Shown one piece after another: positions 11,144 to 24,400 of a stretch of 64,000 nucleotides of DNA (position 1 is the stretch's first letter; every line of letters begins with the position of its first letter). The stretch is from Mansonella perstans (lineage: Eukaryota > Nematoda > Chromadorea > Rhabditida > Onchocercidae), in assembly GCA_037074765.1 (NCBI GenBank), contig JBAMDO010000199.1:1-64000 (forward strand), given 5' to 3'. The notes below the pieces were generated by a model. That model saw nothing but the letters and a program-made list of their open reading frames with translations, made no database searches and was not told the DNA's origin. A program made the translations under genes and the position numbers.

Positions 11144-11341
11144 AGGCGAACATTGCATTCATTCACCAAAGAAACATTTGATACCTTATGGATGGTTCGA
11201 AAAGAAGTACCAGCATTTACAGGAATATTTGCAAACTATTATAGTGTTCTAAACAGTTCTTCCATGAACGAGGATATTCAACAAAATAGAAGAAATTTCG
11301 TCTTACGACTAGGAAAAGAGATCCAAAAAAATTACATTTAA
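11144..11341 (+). CDS. Candidate terminal exon, unknown product
   Basis: After a TACAG acceptor ending at 11144 a frame encodes about 65 residues and stops at TAA (11339-11341). The residues include TKETFDTLWMVRKEVPAF and end in LGKEIQKNYI. The composition is charged and soluble and looks protein-like. I could not find a matching upstream exon: the plus-strand frames at 10078-10299 and 10683-10874 are open but have no agreeing splice phases. I do not recognise the family. It could be the tail of a decayed gene in the rearranged receptor region. Confidence 0.3.
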   Translation, partial: RRTLHSFTKETFDTLWMVRKEVPAFTGIFANYYSVLNSSSMNEDIQQNRRNFVLRLGKEIQKNYI

Positions 11342-11690
11342 AACATGAAAAAATTCAAATAAAAATTATTAAGAAACAAAAATACTTACGTAAAAGCTTT
11401 TTTATTTCGTTAAAGGCAATATTCATGAGAAAACTCATTTATTGTATAGAAATAACTTTGTACATTTCAGGGTATTTAGAATTAGAGATAAAAATTTCGA
11501 ACAAGAAAAAAGAAAGAAAGAAAATTTTCAACAACATATCACTTTGCTCGGCTAACATACATTCAAAATAAATTTTTCACAAGTTAGATGTTCAAGAAAA
11601 AGGAAAGTACCCTATTTCTGCATATCATTAGTGTTTTTTCTACAAAAGATATTCATTTTATTCTCATAAAAGCACTAAAATACCTAACAA
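11342..11690. other. Intergenic, convergent 3' ends
   Basis: AT-rich DNA between the candidate exon and the mL50 stop codon. It probably contains the mL50 3' untranslated region. Nothing else is supported. Confidence 0.5.
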
Positions 11691-14035
11691 TCACATATTC
11701 TTGAATCTTTTTGTTTTCAAATTATATCTTTTCGTTGGATATCGATCCATGCGTTCTGCAATCTCTGGATCCCAAGGCATTCCCTCATCTTGACGAGTAT
11801 AATCAAACGAATCCTCTTCAAAGTCGAACCAGTCTTTTTTCGGTTTAAACTGACGATATAATCTCTTGTTTCGTAAACTCAACACTTCACCTCCCTTCCC
11901 GGGAAAAGCTGTTTCACCTGCAATTAATAAAGATACTAAAATAATTAGGTTAAAACGGGCCTGAAGGGAAAGAAAAAGTTTTTATGAAGCTAAAAGTTTT
12001 CTAAGAACCGTGTAGGTTCAGCAACATTTAAAGTAATTCTAACGGAATCATTCTGGTGGCTAGAATAGAGGGTTTAATATAATATATACGTACTTGAAAA
12101 CTTCCAAGTTTGAAAAATTCGAATATAATATTTGCGGATTTGTTATGCAGTCTTAAATTTATATCTGTTCCTTACTTTAATTATGGCATAGAAGGCTAAC
12201 GAAGCATGAAAAAATTACATCGAAAATATAAATTATTATTAGAAACATTTAAACAACAATTAGAAGTTTTTACGTCAGTAAAAGTAAATTTTTACTGACG
12301 TAGAGCTCTTCTTTAGAAGTTAGTTTTTTAAAAACCAAGAGAAACATACAGATTCATGTAAAGGTAAAATAGCTTACCTCCATGATAAGAATGTGTGTCT
12401 TCCGGATGAAAACGGAATGGATGTTCCATAACATGTAAATTCTTCGGTAAAGTCTGTTTGTTATCACGAGCCATCTGTGCATAATCGGTAAGATTTCGGA
12501 ACGGACGTCCATAGAAGTTAATTACATCAGCAACTGTTTTCATTTGATGTAACTCCGAATTGGAAACTACGTGATGTAATCTTTCACCAAGCAAATCCAG
12601 AAGCTGAAAATCATACTGGCACTGTGATATTTTGATTGATTTCTACCCCATAAAATATTGGTATCCTTTAGGGAACTCAAAGATTCACAAAAGACCCAAA
12701 CAACGAGGAAAGCAAACCTGAAATTTTAAACGCCGATTGTTTGTAAGATCGATACTTCGTATATCGTCCCTTACATCAACCAGAACTTCATTTACAGCTT
12801 CTTTCACTTGACTTTCAAGATCATCTGGTGGTGTGTAATTGTATCGATATTTTAAGAATCTGGAAGTGATGGATAAAAGAAATCAAAAAATCAATTTCAT
12901 TGACGTTAGCAAACAAGTGACTCTGAAGTATTCAGTAAATTCAAACTTAAGAATTCTGAATACGAAATATTTCCTGTATATTAAAAAATCATGAATTACA
13001 TAAGATTTTTAGGCATCGAAATTAAGACTTCAGGAGTATATGGTTAAATTAAAACATGTTTTAATAGCTTGCAAAAAATAAAACTTCAACTGATGCAAAC
13101 AAATATCAACTTTAAAATTGAGAATCTATTTAGTAGCATGCAATTCTGAAATCAATTTTATAAGTACGAAGAAAATACTGTAAATACTAACCCTCTGGCT
13201 CGAATTGAATCCATATCGATCTTTGCCTTTGATGCAACATTTAGAAATTCATCACCCTCTGAATGACTCTGTTTTACTGGTTCATCGCCTGATTTCAATG
13301 ATGGCAACATTTTTTTCAACATACTCTAAAAACCAAATACATATTTGAAACTAATTTAAAGAATCGAAATATATATTTAAAAAGTAAGATTAGAACAGTG
13401 ACTTGAATTTATTAATTGATTATAACTGAATACCATTACTCAAAGCATTACTGATACTTGCATATTCAGATATCCTTTGAAAATTATTGCTAAACGAACT
13501 CCTGAATGCTTTACTTATTATTAATGAAATTTGTACTAGCATATTCTGACACCTAAGCATTTATATTTAGTAGTTAAATTGCAATTCAGTTATTTCGATA
13601 CTCAAATATTCTAACCTGTTATATTACTAACTCATACATAATATGTTATAGTTTCGTTACTTGAGCACGTTGAACTCACGTTGAACTCATTAATTTTACA
13701 GATTATCTTACTACATATATATTTGATATCATGCCTAATTTGGCAATTTAATCTAATTATAACAATGATAACTATCACTATATCATGATTGTTAGCTAAA
13801 TCATTATTCAATCTTTCCATTTTGACCAACAGGATCCATTCTCATTTATTGCTTCTATTCAGATAACACATTTAAATGCAAATGCAAAACCATTTAGACT
13901 AACCTCAGCTTCATCATTTAATCTCATCCTTTCATTCATTTCTAATTGCTCTGTTTGATTTGATAATTTTTTTTCACGATGAAATCGTGATAACATATTT
14001 TTCCATCGTACGTGACATACACGAGAACAATTCAT
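11691..14035 (-). CDS. mrpl-50: Mitochondrial large-subunit ribosomal protein mL50 (MRPL50)
   Basis: Component of the mitochondrial 39S-type large ribosomal subunit. Five exons on the minus strand (13904-14035, 13192-13325, 12718-12859, 12378-12603, 11691-11917) give 286 residues with all GT-AG junctions in phase. The N-terminus (MNCSRVCHVRWKNMLSRFHR) is basic and free of acidic residues, as in a mitochondrial targeting peptide. The conserved mL50 domain follows: YTPPDDLE at the start of exon 3, HHVVSNSELHQMKTVADV and FYGRP in exon 4, then LPKNLHV, FRFHPED and the TAFPG motif spanning the last junction. The family pattern (PP-D-LE, LH-hydrophobic-K-T-V, NLH, RFHP, TAFPG) is complete. The C-terminal tail is long and charged. 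The gene is divergent from RPA2, with about 680 bp between the starts. Confidence 0.9.
12271..12302. repeat. Perfect hairpin in the last mL50 intron
   Basis: Thirteen-base arms TACGTCAGTAAAA and TTTTACTGACGTA surround a six-base loop. It lies in the intron between exons 4 and 5. TGACGTA resembles a CRE/ATF half site, but that may be chance. Confidence 0.7.
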
Positions 14036-14714
14036 TTCACTTATTACTTTCTTCTCACGTCTCACGTTTACTTATAATTATAAAATCCTGAAATGAATAG
14101 TGTAAAAAGAATTTAAGAAAAATGACAAAAACTGGAAATGAAAACTGAAATCGTACGTGCATATATGTATATTTCCTCTTTCAAATTAAAAAAAAAAAAA
14201 AAAACAAAACTTCCAATTCTTTATTCTATTCTCTATAGCTCTTAGAAATAAAAACTGATCCTACACGGAATGTTAACATACTATCGTTTCTTTCTTTTTA
14301 GCGGTAGTATTTTAAATGAGAAAGATTATTAATTTCTTGCAATTGTTCATTTTTGTCTTCTTTCTCTATTTCAGTATAGTAGGTTCATAATTTCAGGTTT
14401 TCTAACTTATAAATTACGTGTGACCTAGCATACATTTCAGTAGATTGATAACCATAGCATAACTATAGCAATAGGTTTTCGTTATAGTTATGCAAATTCT
14501 TCATGATTATTTATATTACATTATATTTTTGAATATTACAATGGAATTTCTCGCTTATAATATCCCATAAATAGTATAGGATTATGGTACATATGTTATA
14601 GTATGTTAAATTATGGTACTTATTTATTAAATATTGCAATACAATCTTTATGATGATTTTAAATAGATATAATAAAAAAGATATACACATGATAGATTTT
14701 AAAAGATTCGTGAA
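14036..14714. promoter_or_regulatory. Shared divergent promoter region of mL50 and RPA2
   Basis: The 679 bp between the two divergent start codons must contain both promoters. I see an A17 run near 14189-14205 and a cluster of ATAGTATAGG/TATGGTACAT-like blocks near 14570-14630. No defined core element can be supported. Confidence 0.5.
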
Positions 14715-17093
14715 ATGGATGGAGGTGGATGGGGTGAAGAAAGTTACGATACAAGCATTGCTGGTGGTTGGGGTGAAGCATCATTTGTGGAAGCTGATGA
14801 ATTTAAAGAAAGTCAACGTACCGAAAAAGTACCATTTCCGGCTACAATCAAAGATCTTAGTCAATTAGCAAGCAATGAAGAAAAAATGACAACCGGCAAA
14901 TATATTTTCAGTACGGTAAGCTTTATTATTTTTACTTACTGTACTAGAAAAATTAGTATCAATATGGAAGTATAATGAAGAAGATGAACTGTTACATAAA
15001 TTTTTGTTATGAACTTGTAAAATATTACTGATACAAGAAGCGTATTTTATTTGCAGGGATTTTTGATTTTTCTATTGTTTTATTTGATATATAATAGAAA
15101 ATTTTAAAATTTAAATTAATTAGTAAAATGAAAGAAGATGAAATGAGGAAGCAAAGATTACCTCTCATTGCTTATCATTCCATGTAATTCCTATTAGATA
15201 TTGCTGTCAAATTGAAGCCTTATTTGCTCCAATCTCTTAGCTATACAGAGTGTAGAAATTAGTGAGGTAACTTCAACGTTTCTCCTTTCTTACTATTTCT
15301 AAATCTTACTTCAAATTTTTTTTTCAAAAGCTTTTTGTAGTGGTGATATATCTTTAGCATCTGAATAGGGCAATCTGATATGTTTTTGCAAATTTCAATT
15401 TTAAGATTCGAGTAATTGGTCGAGTGAAAGAATCATTACAAACAGATGGTGGACAGTCTATCGAATATGTGTTAGCCGATTACCATGATGCGAATGCTAC
15501 ATTTCTCATTATTCACTACAAAGGCGTGGTAGTTTTTTGTTTATTGATTGTGCGTTCAAAAATTTGTACTTTTCTCAACAACCATGATAATATTTATTTT
15601 TGGAAATTTTTTGTGAGAGAATAATTTCACTGATTGATAGATGATGATGTTCGGTGGTGGTTTGAACTATAATAGTTTTGCTGTAGAATCGATTAATATA
15701 AATGATGAAACAGTTTATCCTCACAGTACATGAGTCTTCGATAAGAAGCTGACGCTGGAACTACGTTCGTAATAGCTAAATTATAGTAATTTGATACTTA
15801 TGCTATTTACTATTTCAAAAATGACATTTGGAATATTTAATGTTTAAAGAGATTCTTAGGATGTATGTATGTCTTTCAGCTTGCAAGTGCTGCGGCAAAT
15901 TCAGATGCAATAGTAGAAGGAACAGATGTGTGTGTTGTAGGGAAATTGCGAAGTTTTAATGAACGACTTTGTATTGTTGCTTTTGATGTAAGTTTTCAAA
16001 ATTCCAATCTATTCATTGTTACATCATCACTTTTAAGCGAATATTTCTCGGAATGATTCTTATAACTTCTTGTTTCTTCTTCGTTCTTCTCCCAAAAAAA
16101 AAAAAATTTTGTGATCTTTTGAAAATCACTGGGTCAATCACCCTAGCATATATTGATAGAAAGATGAATAAATTATAAGTACTTCTTTCCATGTAGAAGT
16201 CAAATCAAATATGATGAATTGCAGGTTCGAGAGGTAGAGGACAAGAGAGAGATTGATGCTTTTCATTTAGAAACTCAACTTGCTCGCCTTTTCTATACAA
16301 AAGTATGATTTGACTTCTCCGAATATAAGAGTACCGACAAATAACTAATAGAAGTTGGTATTTTGAACTTATTCCTTGCTTGCCATAATGTCCTAGAGTT
16401 TTATTATTTGTCGACGATCTGGCATTCAACGGAATTCGTTCCCAGTTTATTTATTAGCTTTTTTTTTTTTGTTATCTCAATTTTTTGTAGGAAAAAATTT
16501 ATTGCATACCCTCTACCACTGCAATAATCCAATCGGATTATTTTTTCCCAATATTAGTAGATTTACAAATAAAGTTGAAGTTTTTTTGATGATTTGAAAT
16601 TTCTTTAGGATGTCCCTGATATAGCGTTATCAGAAAAGTGGGCAACTGTATCCGAGGGTACAATGTTACGTGTAATCGACGAAGGTGGAGGGCAAACTAA
16701 TTCGACTAGCGATTGGAAGAGTAATGTGGGATCCAAAATATCCAGTAATGTAATGCAACGAAGTGAATCTCGTTCAGTTTCTGATAATAGTTGTCGTGGA
16801 TTAACTGGTCAAAAAGCAGAGGTATGTTTTATGATTACACAAACGTTGTATAGAAATTCTTATTTTGTGCAAAATGTATTGATTGTTTTATTCTTCTACT
16901 CTAAGTTCAGATATTTAAATATCTGCGCTGTAATGGTGATCCGATTATTGGAGCTAGCATTGATGATATACGCACTGGCATTCCGAGAAATCACTTCAAT
17001 TCACACACATTTTCTGCAGACATTGAATATTTGGCTTCCGAAGGTCTGATTTATGCTACTTCAGATGATGATCATTATGCCGCAAATGCATAG
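14715..17093 (+). CDS. rpa-2: Replication protein A 32-kDa subunit (RPA2)
   Basis: Middle subunit of the RPA heterotrimer, which binds single-stranded DNA in replication, repair and checkpoint signalling in the nucleus. Six exons (14715-14915, 15406-15528, 15880-15987, 16225-16302, 16609-16821, 16911-17093), all phase 0, encode 301 residues; the human protein is about 270. The N-terminus is Gly/Ser/Asp-rich (MDGGGWGEESYDTS), as in the phosphorylated tail of RPA2. The OB fold is spread over exons 2-4 (IRVIGRVKES, IEYVLADYHDA, VCVVGKLRSFNERLCIVAFDVREVED). A variable serine-rich linker fills exon 5. Exon 6 is the winged-helix protein-interaction domain, with IEYLASEGLIYATSDDDHY close to the family ending. 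The exon 2 donor is GTG followed by gtagtt; a donor three bases earlier is also in frame. An AATAAA lies near 17207. Confidence 0.9.
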
Positions 17094-17901
17094 TATCTAA
17101 TCAAGGAGTGAAAATAATAATCTCTCCACATTTACAATTCATATTTTGTCCTTAGTTTAAATGTTTGTTCATTTTGACATTTTCGATGTGCTATATTTAC
17201 AGTTTAAATAAATTTCGTTGCTTCAAAGTGCAAAATGATATCCGATCTTTGTGCTGCTTGAAACGATTAATTCTCTCTTTCATTTTCAGTTAATAGCTAA
17301 AATGTTTTATGGCACTGTGCGCATATTGTTGAACAGTATTTGGTAATCTATAAAATAAATTGGGCAGATTGCTGACAAAAATAGGAGAAAGTTTTTTCTA
17401 TAACATTTGAGTAAATTTGTACAAAATTAAATGAAGACTGTAGATGTTGTTACCGTCTACAACATAATGATTTTCTAACATTTAAGAGAATTAAACAGCC
17501 AGGAAATAACCACATCATTGTGTTATTGATGGGTGGGTTTGTTTAAGTGTTTTTGAAAAATTGGCATTTTTGGAAAAACTGCCACCACTTCGGTTATATT
17601 TATTTGAAATCCTGAACCTAATTGTAAATCATGATGAAGGATTCGTTGTACATTGTTGGTCATTCATGTTTAATCGTTTATAGAGCGACCAGTTCAATTC
17701 TTTTCACTAACTATCTCAAATTTTACATGACAAGGAAATACTTCATTCGCGAATATTTTTTGAAATTTGGAGTTTTTTATTTTTAGTATTAATTATAAGC
17801 TGAAAAATCAAATAAATGAAATGAATGTGGATAACTAGAGCATTTAATCATTATGGATGAGAACTATCGCAGTCATTTTAAGAAATTGAAGGATTAAATT
17901 A
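17094..17901. other. Convergent 3' flank between RPA2 and the E2 gene
   Basis: Holds the 3' untranslated regions of both convergent genes. An AATAAA for RPA2 lies near 17207. No further gene is seen. Confidence 0.6.
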
Positions 17902-19576
17902 TTATGTACAGCTGGATTTGTTAGTGATATTTGTTTCCACTTCGCTGTTTATTGTTTTTTTTTCAGCATGTTTCTTGGTATGTTCGATAGCCTCATTTAT
18001 AAATGTTCGTTTGTCCTGGAATTTGGGCATTATCATCATTATTTCAAGGCCATTTTTTTTGAATCAAGATGAATTTGGCAATTATATAGCTTTCTGATTT
18101 AAATTCTAGAGAATTGCATTGAAAACGAAATGATTCAAGCAGTTCTAGAAATAGTTATTAGGTATGATAGGTATAATACCACTAATTGTATTTTTTTTTT
18201 TTTTTTTTTAAAGGATAAAAGCGGAAGGAATTTCTTTTGCACTATACTTACCTTATAAATTTGTTCAGCAATTTGTTGGCGAAGTGGACGTTCAGGTTCC
18301 GGATCATTGAGTAGAAATATCAATGATTGTATTACTGGAGGATAAAAATTTCTAATGCTTGTAATGTTTTAAAATGTCAATATACATAGTTAAATTGTTA
18401 GATTAGCGATTAGTAATTTATTTGGATATTTTTCAATCATTTGGAAAGTTCTACTTAAAAGGAATTTAACCTTTGGATTGGCAACAATCGTTTTGAATTA
18501 TTTCAAAAAAAAAACTTGTTACTTAGCTAAATAATGATGTCCAATGTATGCAATTACTCTATTATGATGTAACAATTGATCGAACAATTTCGGTAGTTTT
18601 AATTTAAATTAAATCTTATTTAAATATTTCAATGGAATTTCTTGGAAATATGCGAAAATTGAATATACTAAACGAACTGGTCCCAATGTTTGTTCCTGGT
18701 TTCCAGTTATCATATTGCAAAATTGGCAAGCACATTTGTCCTTTTTCATCGATATTTGGATGATAAATTGGTGTGACAAAACGTAGATGAGGTGGTTTGA
18801 AGGGATAATCGCTAGGAAAAGTTAAACGTAACCGAAATATACCGTCATTATATGGTGGTCGAGGCTGAAATATTCAAAAAATTTGGTTCAAAATTTAGAA
18901 ATGCATTGAATTGTTAGTATTATTGACAATGATATAAATAAGAATGGTTGAGAACAGGTGAAATAACCGGGAATTCATAAAAAAAAAAAAAAAGAAAAAC
19001 TTTAACAAATTTACTGCTTAATTAGATAAGGAAAGATAAAGTGATAATTAGCATTAGAGGATCGGCATAATCGATTAATACCTTATATTAAGTAGTGTTG
19101 AAAGGGACATTTAATTATAGTTAATTGCATTCACATTTAATTATAGTTATACCATCACTGCTGAACGAACTTGAATAAAAATCACATTGATTTAAATTTT
19201 TAATTTACCGGCAAAAGCAATATATCCCATTGTTTTTCATTATCATTTTGAATGATTATATCATGAATATAAGTTGGCCTTGAACGTAGTAACTGTATCC
19301 GTTCCTTAAATATTAATAAATAAAAAATAAACATGGATATCGATCGAAAGATATCCATAGAAAGACTTAATTCCAATAATGATAAGAACTTTGAATTAAA
19401 CTTTTTTTTTCTTCTTTTTTGTAGATAATAAATTAGGAAAAATAAGAATAAATGAACAATTCAGAAAATATTATAATCAAAGTGATGACTTTCAGAATTC
19501 TTGGATTAGTAATATTTGGTGCTTGAGCAACGGTTGTGTTTTTTGAAACGGAATCAGGCGTTTTCACTGCTTCCAT
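17902..19576 (-). CDS. ubc-18: Ubiquitin-conjugating enzyme E2, UBE2L3 (UbcH7) type
   Basis: Transfers ubiquitin from E1 to HECT and RBR E3 ligases. Five exons on the minus strand (19490-19576, 19209-19304, 18678-18864, 18252-18334, 17902-18015) give 188 residues in consistent phase. The UBC core includes [18 protein letters not shown], the HPN motif in [15 protein letters not shown] with the catalytic cysteine at about residue 106, and NWKPGT. It is followed by the UBE2L3-like [19 protein letters not shown]. Human UBE2L3 has 154 residues; here an N-terminal extension of about 25 residues and a polar C-terminal tail of about 20 account for the difference. The exon 1 donor (gtcatc) is weak but keeps frame. 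The ortholog symbol rests on core similarity; strand beta-1 and the first helix are diverged, so a related E2 is possible. Confidence 0.85.
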
Positions 19577-20842
19577 ATTGCTCACCACATACAGTCTATT
19601 GATAATCGTTTAATTGAAATGAACTGTACCAATCTTGTCAATTTAAATGATTTAATATCAAAAATTGATTAAATTTTACATATTGAATTATAAATACATT
19701 CCTCTTGAATGATGCTGCATATTCAATAAACAATTATCATATTGTCATTACTGTAAAGATGTATCAAAAGACTTGTTTCACGTATTTCACGTACTTTGGG
19801 ACACAAAATTTTCCTCTTAGTCGTTTTTTTTTTTTTTTTTTTGTCTGTTTTGGCATTTATAAAAATTATGTTTCATTATAAAAGTATCATGAAATGAAAT
19901 TTTTATTTTCATTTCGAAGTTGCAGGTTTTGATTTTAATTCCAGCTGTCGATTTGACTCCCAATAATATTAGGCGAGTATATTTCGATTAGAAATTGATA
20001 GCACTTAAATTGTCTTACAAATTATTCTTGTATTTCTCTACACTGTCGAGAAATTATCGCAGAAGCAATCGAAAGAAATAATGAAAAATGAATATGAAAA
20101 TGATTATTTTATTGATTGATTGAAAAATATTAATAATTTATAAGTATGAAAAAATTCGTTTTCTAATTTGTTTTAAAATTAATTCAATGTTATTATTGAA
20201 ATTATTTTGTATATTTCCATATTAGCCAATGCTTGTAATAACTAATGATAGCAATGAAAATTGTATTACTCAGTGATCATTCGAATGATAGCAGTTATAA
20301 TTTTAACAGTTCGTTATTTTATTTTTCAGCATCTATCAATGTTAGCGGGTAGAATCAATTGAAAACAAAAAATAAGTGACATATTTATCTGAATGAATGA
20401 TAATATATTACTATTCTCAATAAATGATAAGTTATCGTCATTAATTACGATCATCATTGGTCATGATCATCATTTGCAACCATTACCTTCGACCTAATTT
20501 TATTCAACGAATTTTTTACGTTATTAGGAATCAAATAATGGTTGAAATAATATAATTGGAAAAAAGAAATAAAATTTCGAAAAATTTGAAGAAAAAAAAT
20601 CCTTGTAAAATACAAGAGGAAAGAAACAGCTATACACATAATGCAGTTATTTTATTCAAACGGTGGTCTAAAAAATTTAATTTCATTTTTAACTTTTATT
20701 TGAAAAATAACAAATTTTAATATTTTTCAAAAAAAAATATATTTTGCAATTTTTTTTTCAGTATATATATATATTTATTTATTTATTGCACGAATTTCCA
20801 TTGATTTATTAAGATAATAATAATAGCAACAATTGACAGATA
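19577..20842. other. Intergenic, upstream of the E2 gene
   Basis: AT-rich DNA with a T18-type run near 19826-19843. It should contain the E2 promoter. No exon with supporting splice sites or familiar protein is seen. Confidence 0.5.
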
Positions 20843-21457
20843 TGTCGCGAAAGTCGCGAAAATTAAAATAAATTTTATACAAATTCATAGGGAATGCTTA
20901 CCGTGATTCATCAGTTATCTCATTTTTGAATTTTTTCCCATACCTTAATTGCACAATTATATTCCTTAGAATTATTCCCATACTTTTTTGTCATTATCTA
21001 TAATTTACGCTCCTTATAATTACTTCCCATATCCTTTCGGCATTGCCAAAACTCATGTCTTCTCTCAACTATTTTTATCTTATCACATTATGACCTGTCA
21101 TATTAAACCATTAATCAGCTTATATCAAATGATTTATGACCCTTGTATTAACAGATCCACCCCTTCTTCTCCCCCTATATAAACTGTTACTCTAATCACA
21201 ATGTTCATTACCATTAAGCATTAACTGCTTTCATCACCTCCAGTCTAGTCGGCGTTTATCACTCTCCTTTACTATATCAATTCTTATCATTCAATTTGCT
21301 TCGCGTTCAAGTAAAGGGTTCAATTACCCAACTTCGAGGTGTTAAAATATAAAGAATTCATTATATTCCTTATTCATTATATTCCTTATGAAAGAATTCA
21401 TTATATTTCCTATGAATTTGTATAAAATTTATTTTAATTTTCGCAACTTTCGCGACA
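20843..21457. mobile_element. 615-bp TIR element, MITE-like
   Basis: Near-perfect terminal inverted repeats of about 48 bp flank this block. The left end starts TGTCGCGAAAGTCGCGAAAA and the right end is its reverse complement, with one substitution near the terminus (GTTGCG for GTCGCG). The arms read on through ATTAAAATAAATTTTATAC and AAATTCATAGG on both sides. The inside is richer in C than its surroundings on the plus strand and has no transposase frame, only a 64-codon non-ATG open frame. Length, TIRs and lack of coding capacity fit a non-autonomous DNA transposon. A clear target-site duplication is not visible; GATA occurs on both sides (20839-20842 and 21459-21462) but is one base off the right end. 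Confidence 0.7.
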
Positions 21458-24400
21458 CGATAATTAATTATTGATATTTATCTACTGAAACACACCTATG
21501 TGCATGCCTATTTTACATTATTATATATTGATTCTTCTCATGTTAAAATATTAGCAAAGATACAATTTTAAATTTTAATTGAGGTTTTTTTTTTCTCATC
21601 CACTTTATTTGCATTGAAATAATTTCCTTGAATTTTCTTATTAAAATAATTTCACAAAATCAGTGCAATTTTTATGTTTGACGTTTAAATATAAAAACGT
21701 ATGTAATATATAAGCAATAAATTTTATGCGTGATTTTTTTTTTTTTTTTTACAATGATGTGTTATTAACTGAGATTTTCTAGCAATTCATTTTAACAAAT
21801 TATTTGAGCCTAAAAATTTATGCAAAATGTTTCGGAGAAAAAAAGCGAGAAATTAGAAATGAAATGCTTCATTAGTAAAATAATTTTGCATCTATGTACA
21901 CATGCAATCAAATATTTCATATATTTTCACTTCAAATTTGATGTTTAATTTATAATTTTTACGCTACTCTGACAAATAATTGTGGGAATGGTTTTGAGGA
22001 AATACTCATTATTAGTTAAATAATTAAATATTTGTTTTGATTTAATATTTGCTATAGAATTAGAAATAAAATTTTTTGATAATGTATTAATTAGTGGGTT
22101 TTTTTTTTTCACCTCAGGAATTATTTCATTTCTGATATTTGAACTATTCTTACTCCTTCATTGTGGAATATCACAGCGCGAAGTTTATAGTGTCAAACGA
22201 TTAATGCCTAAATTTTCCTTGTAATAAAAATATAAAATAGCTAAGACTAATAAAGCAATTTTCTTGTATATTATTATTTTTTTAAATTTACATTGATAAT
22301 TGTTTCATTTAAAATCTCAATTCAAATTTCACGAGGAGAAATTTAGTGTTGAAATCATTTTTACGCTATCATTTGCAATTTATATTACATGCATTATATC
22401 ACTGCATTCCACTACCACTACTATACCATTGCATTGTTTCAATCCATTTCTGGCGAAGAATGATTTAGCTGTTATAAAATTAATCATTTTTTTAAAAAAA
22501 ATCATTTTTAGTGGAGAGTTAATTACATCGTATACATGCAGCATAATATTGTAATGTTAGATGAAACTAAATGGTAATGGTATATGATAAATTTTCATTT
22601 TTATCCATTAAGTAAGATTCTGTGCCTTTAAAAAATTTGGTGTTTATATCGTTGATATGAACTAAAATTGAAAAGTTCGCATGTTTTTGTATTTGTGTCT
22701 GTTTATATCCGTGTGTACATATTTGTATGGCTATTTGTATAATTAAAAAAAAAAAAAAAAAACAGAAATGCATTTTTTATAGAAATTCAATAAAATTTCC
22801 TTCCATAACCAATGTAAAATATATCATCCATAGATATCATAAAAATAGACAGATAAATTCTGAATAATCGTGATAAAAAATTGACAAAAATACGGTAAGC
22901 GTATGTTGGAAAGGAAAAAAGGAGGGAAGTTTCAATAAATGAACACACATAAATTTACAGTAATACTCAAATACAATAATATCTTACACTAAAACACAGG
23001 CAGCATCATATCATATAAATGAAATTGATAGTAAAAATATTTAAGTGAAAAAAAAATTATACGAATTAAACATCATCAAGATAGCTTTACATGAGGGGAA
23101 ATGAAATTAGAATGATGATTATGTCCATCTAATCACTTATCAATGTTAATTTAAAATAGCTATTACTCATGGATACATCATATTGAAAAGCATTTTGTTG
23201 AAAAAAGCATTCATCACTCTGCATAGTAGTAGACGGAAATATCAAAATTAGAACGATTTTTATCTAATCTGGAAGAAAATCTTTTCCCCTCTCACTCTTT
23301 TCCTTGGTGACGGTCAATTGAAGTCAAAAATAGTCTTCCAGAATATTTTCATATCTTCTTCTAAATCCTTTTGATTCTTCTAAAAAAGAACCGTTAGAAT
23401 GTGAGATCTCAAAAAATAAGTCGAAAATCAAAGATCTAACAACTTCTAGTTGATTTGTAGAAAATTTTGTCACTGTAATCTTTCCATACTAATTCATTTT
23501 TTTCTAATTATTCCATTTAGCTATTTTCGATAGTTTTTGTTAAGAATGGGAAATGGAGGAAATATATATTTTGAGCTTTGTTTAATAAAGAAGAAATTTT
23601 GTAGAAACATTAGCTATAAGAAAAACTGTTACTATTTGAAAGTATTTTTTGATGAAGAGTAAAGTGATATACAGGGAAAATAGTTGCAATGAGAAATAAA
23701 GATGAAATGAAGAAAGAAATAGACAAATTATTACAATTTGTTTGAAACTTTTTTGCAAAATTCACTGTACATTTTATTAACATCAAATTGTTTCGTGTAA
23801 CTGAATTTGAACGATTATCACATATCATGATGACATTTGGTACCTTCTCAAAATACATGCTCTCCACATTATTTGAATTAACAAATCTTTTGAACACTAT
23901 TAAGAAATTCGAAAATATTCTAAAACTTTTTTCCGATAACTTAATTTCAAATTCTTTAGTCATTTTCCTAGAACTTACATCAAACTTACATAAAGAGTGT
24001 TTTGAAAATTTGTCTAACCATAACAGAGTAATACGATGGACATGACAATTTAAAGATCATAAAAATTTAATAAAGGACATAAAAAAACATATCGGCAAAA
24101 ATGATTATAAATTACGGTAGCTCAACATTAGTGATAAAATTAAGTTCAAAAATTCACAAATGATCTATTCTAGTAGTTATAAATGCAAGATAAATCAAAT
24201 ATATATTATCAAAATGTATTCATCAAATAAATCCTGAAGTATTATTCGAAAGACCATAGTATTGTAGGGTATTTATTATACGACTGAAACCATTATAAAT
24301 AAAGGTATTAAAATGCAAAAATTTTTCATTTCCTTTTTTTTACTTTACAAGCTTCCAATCTGTGACGGCAAAGTAGCAGCAATTTGCACTACAACATCCA

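Noticed and set aside
14650..14868. Overlapping frame in RPA2 exon 1
   Set aside because: It is a shadow of the RPA2 first exon in another frame.
21310..21340. tRNA B-box-like GGTTCAATTA inside the TIR element
   Set aside because: No A box or cloverleaf arms at suitable distance; chance match.
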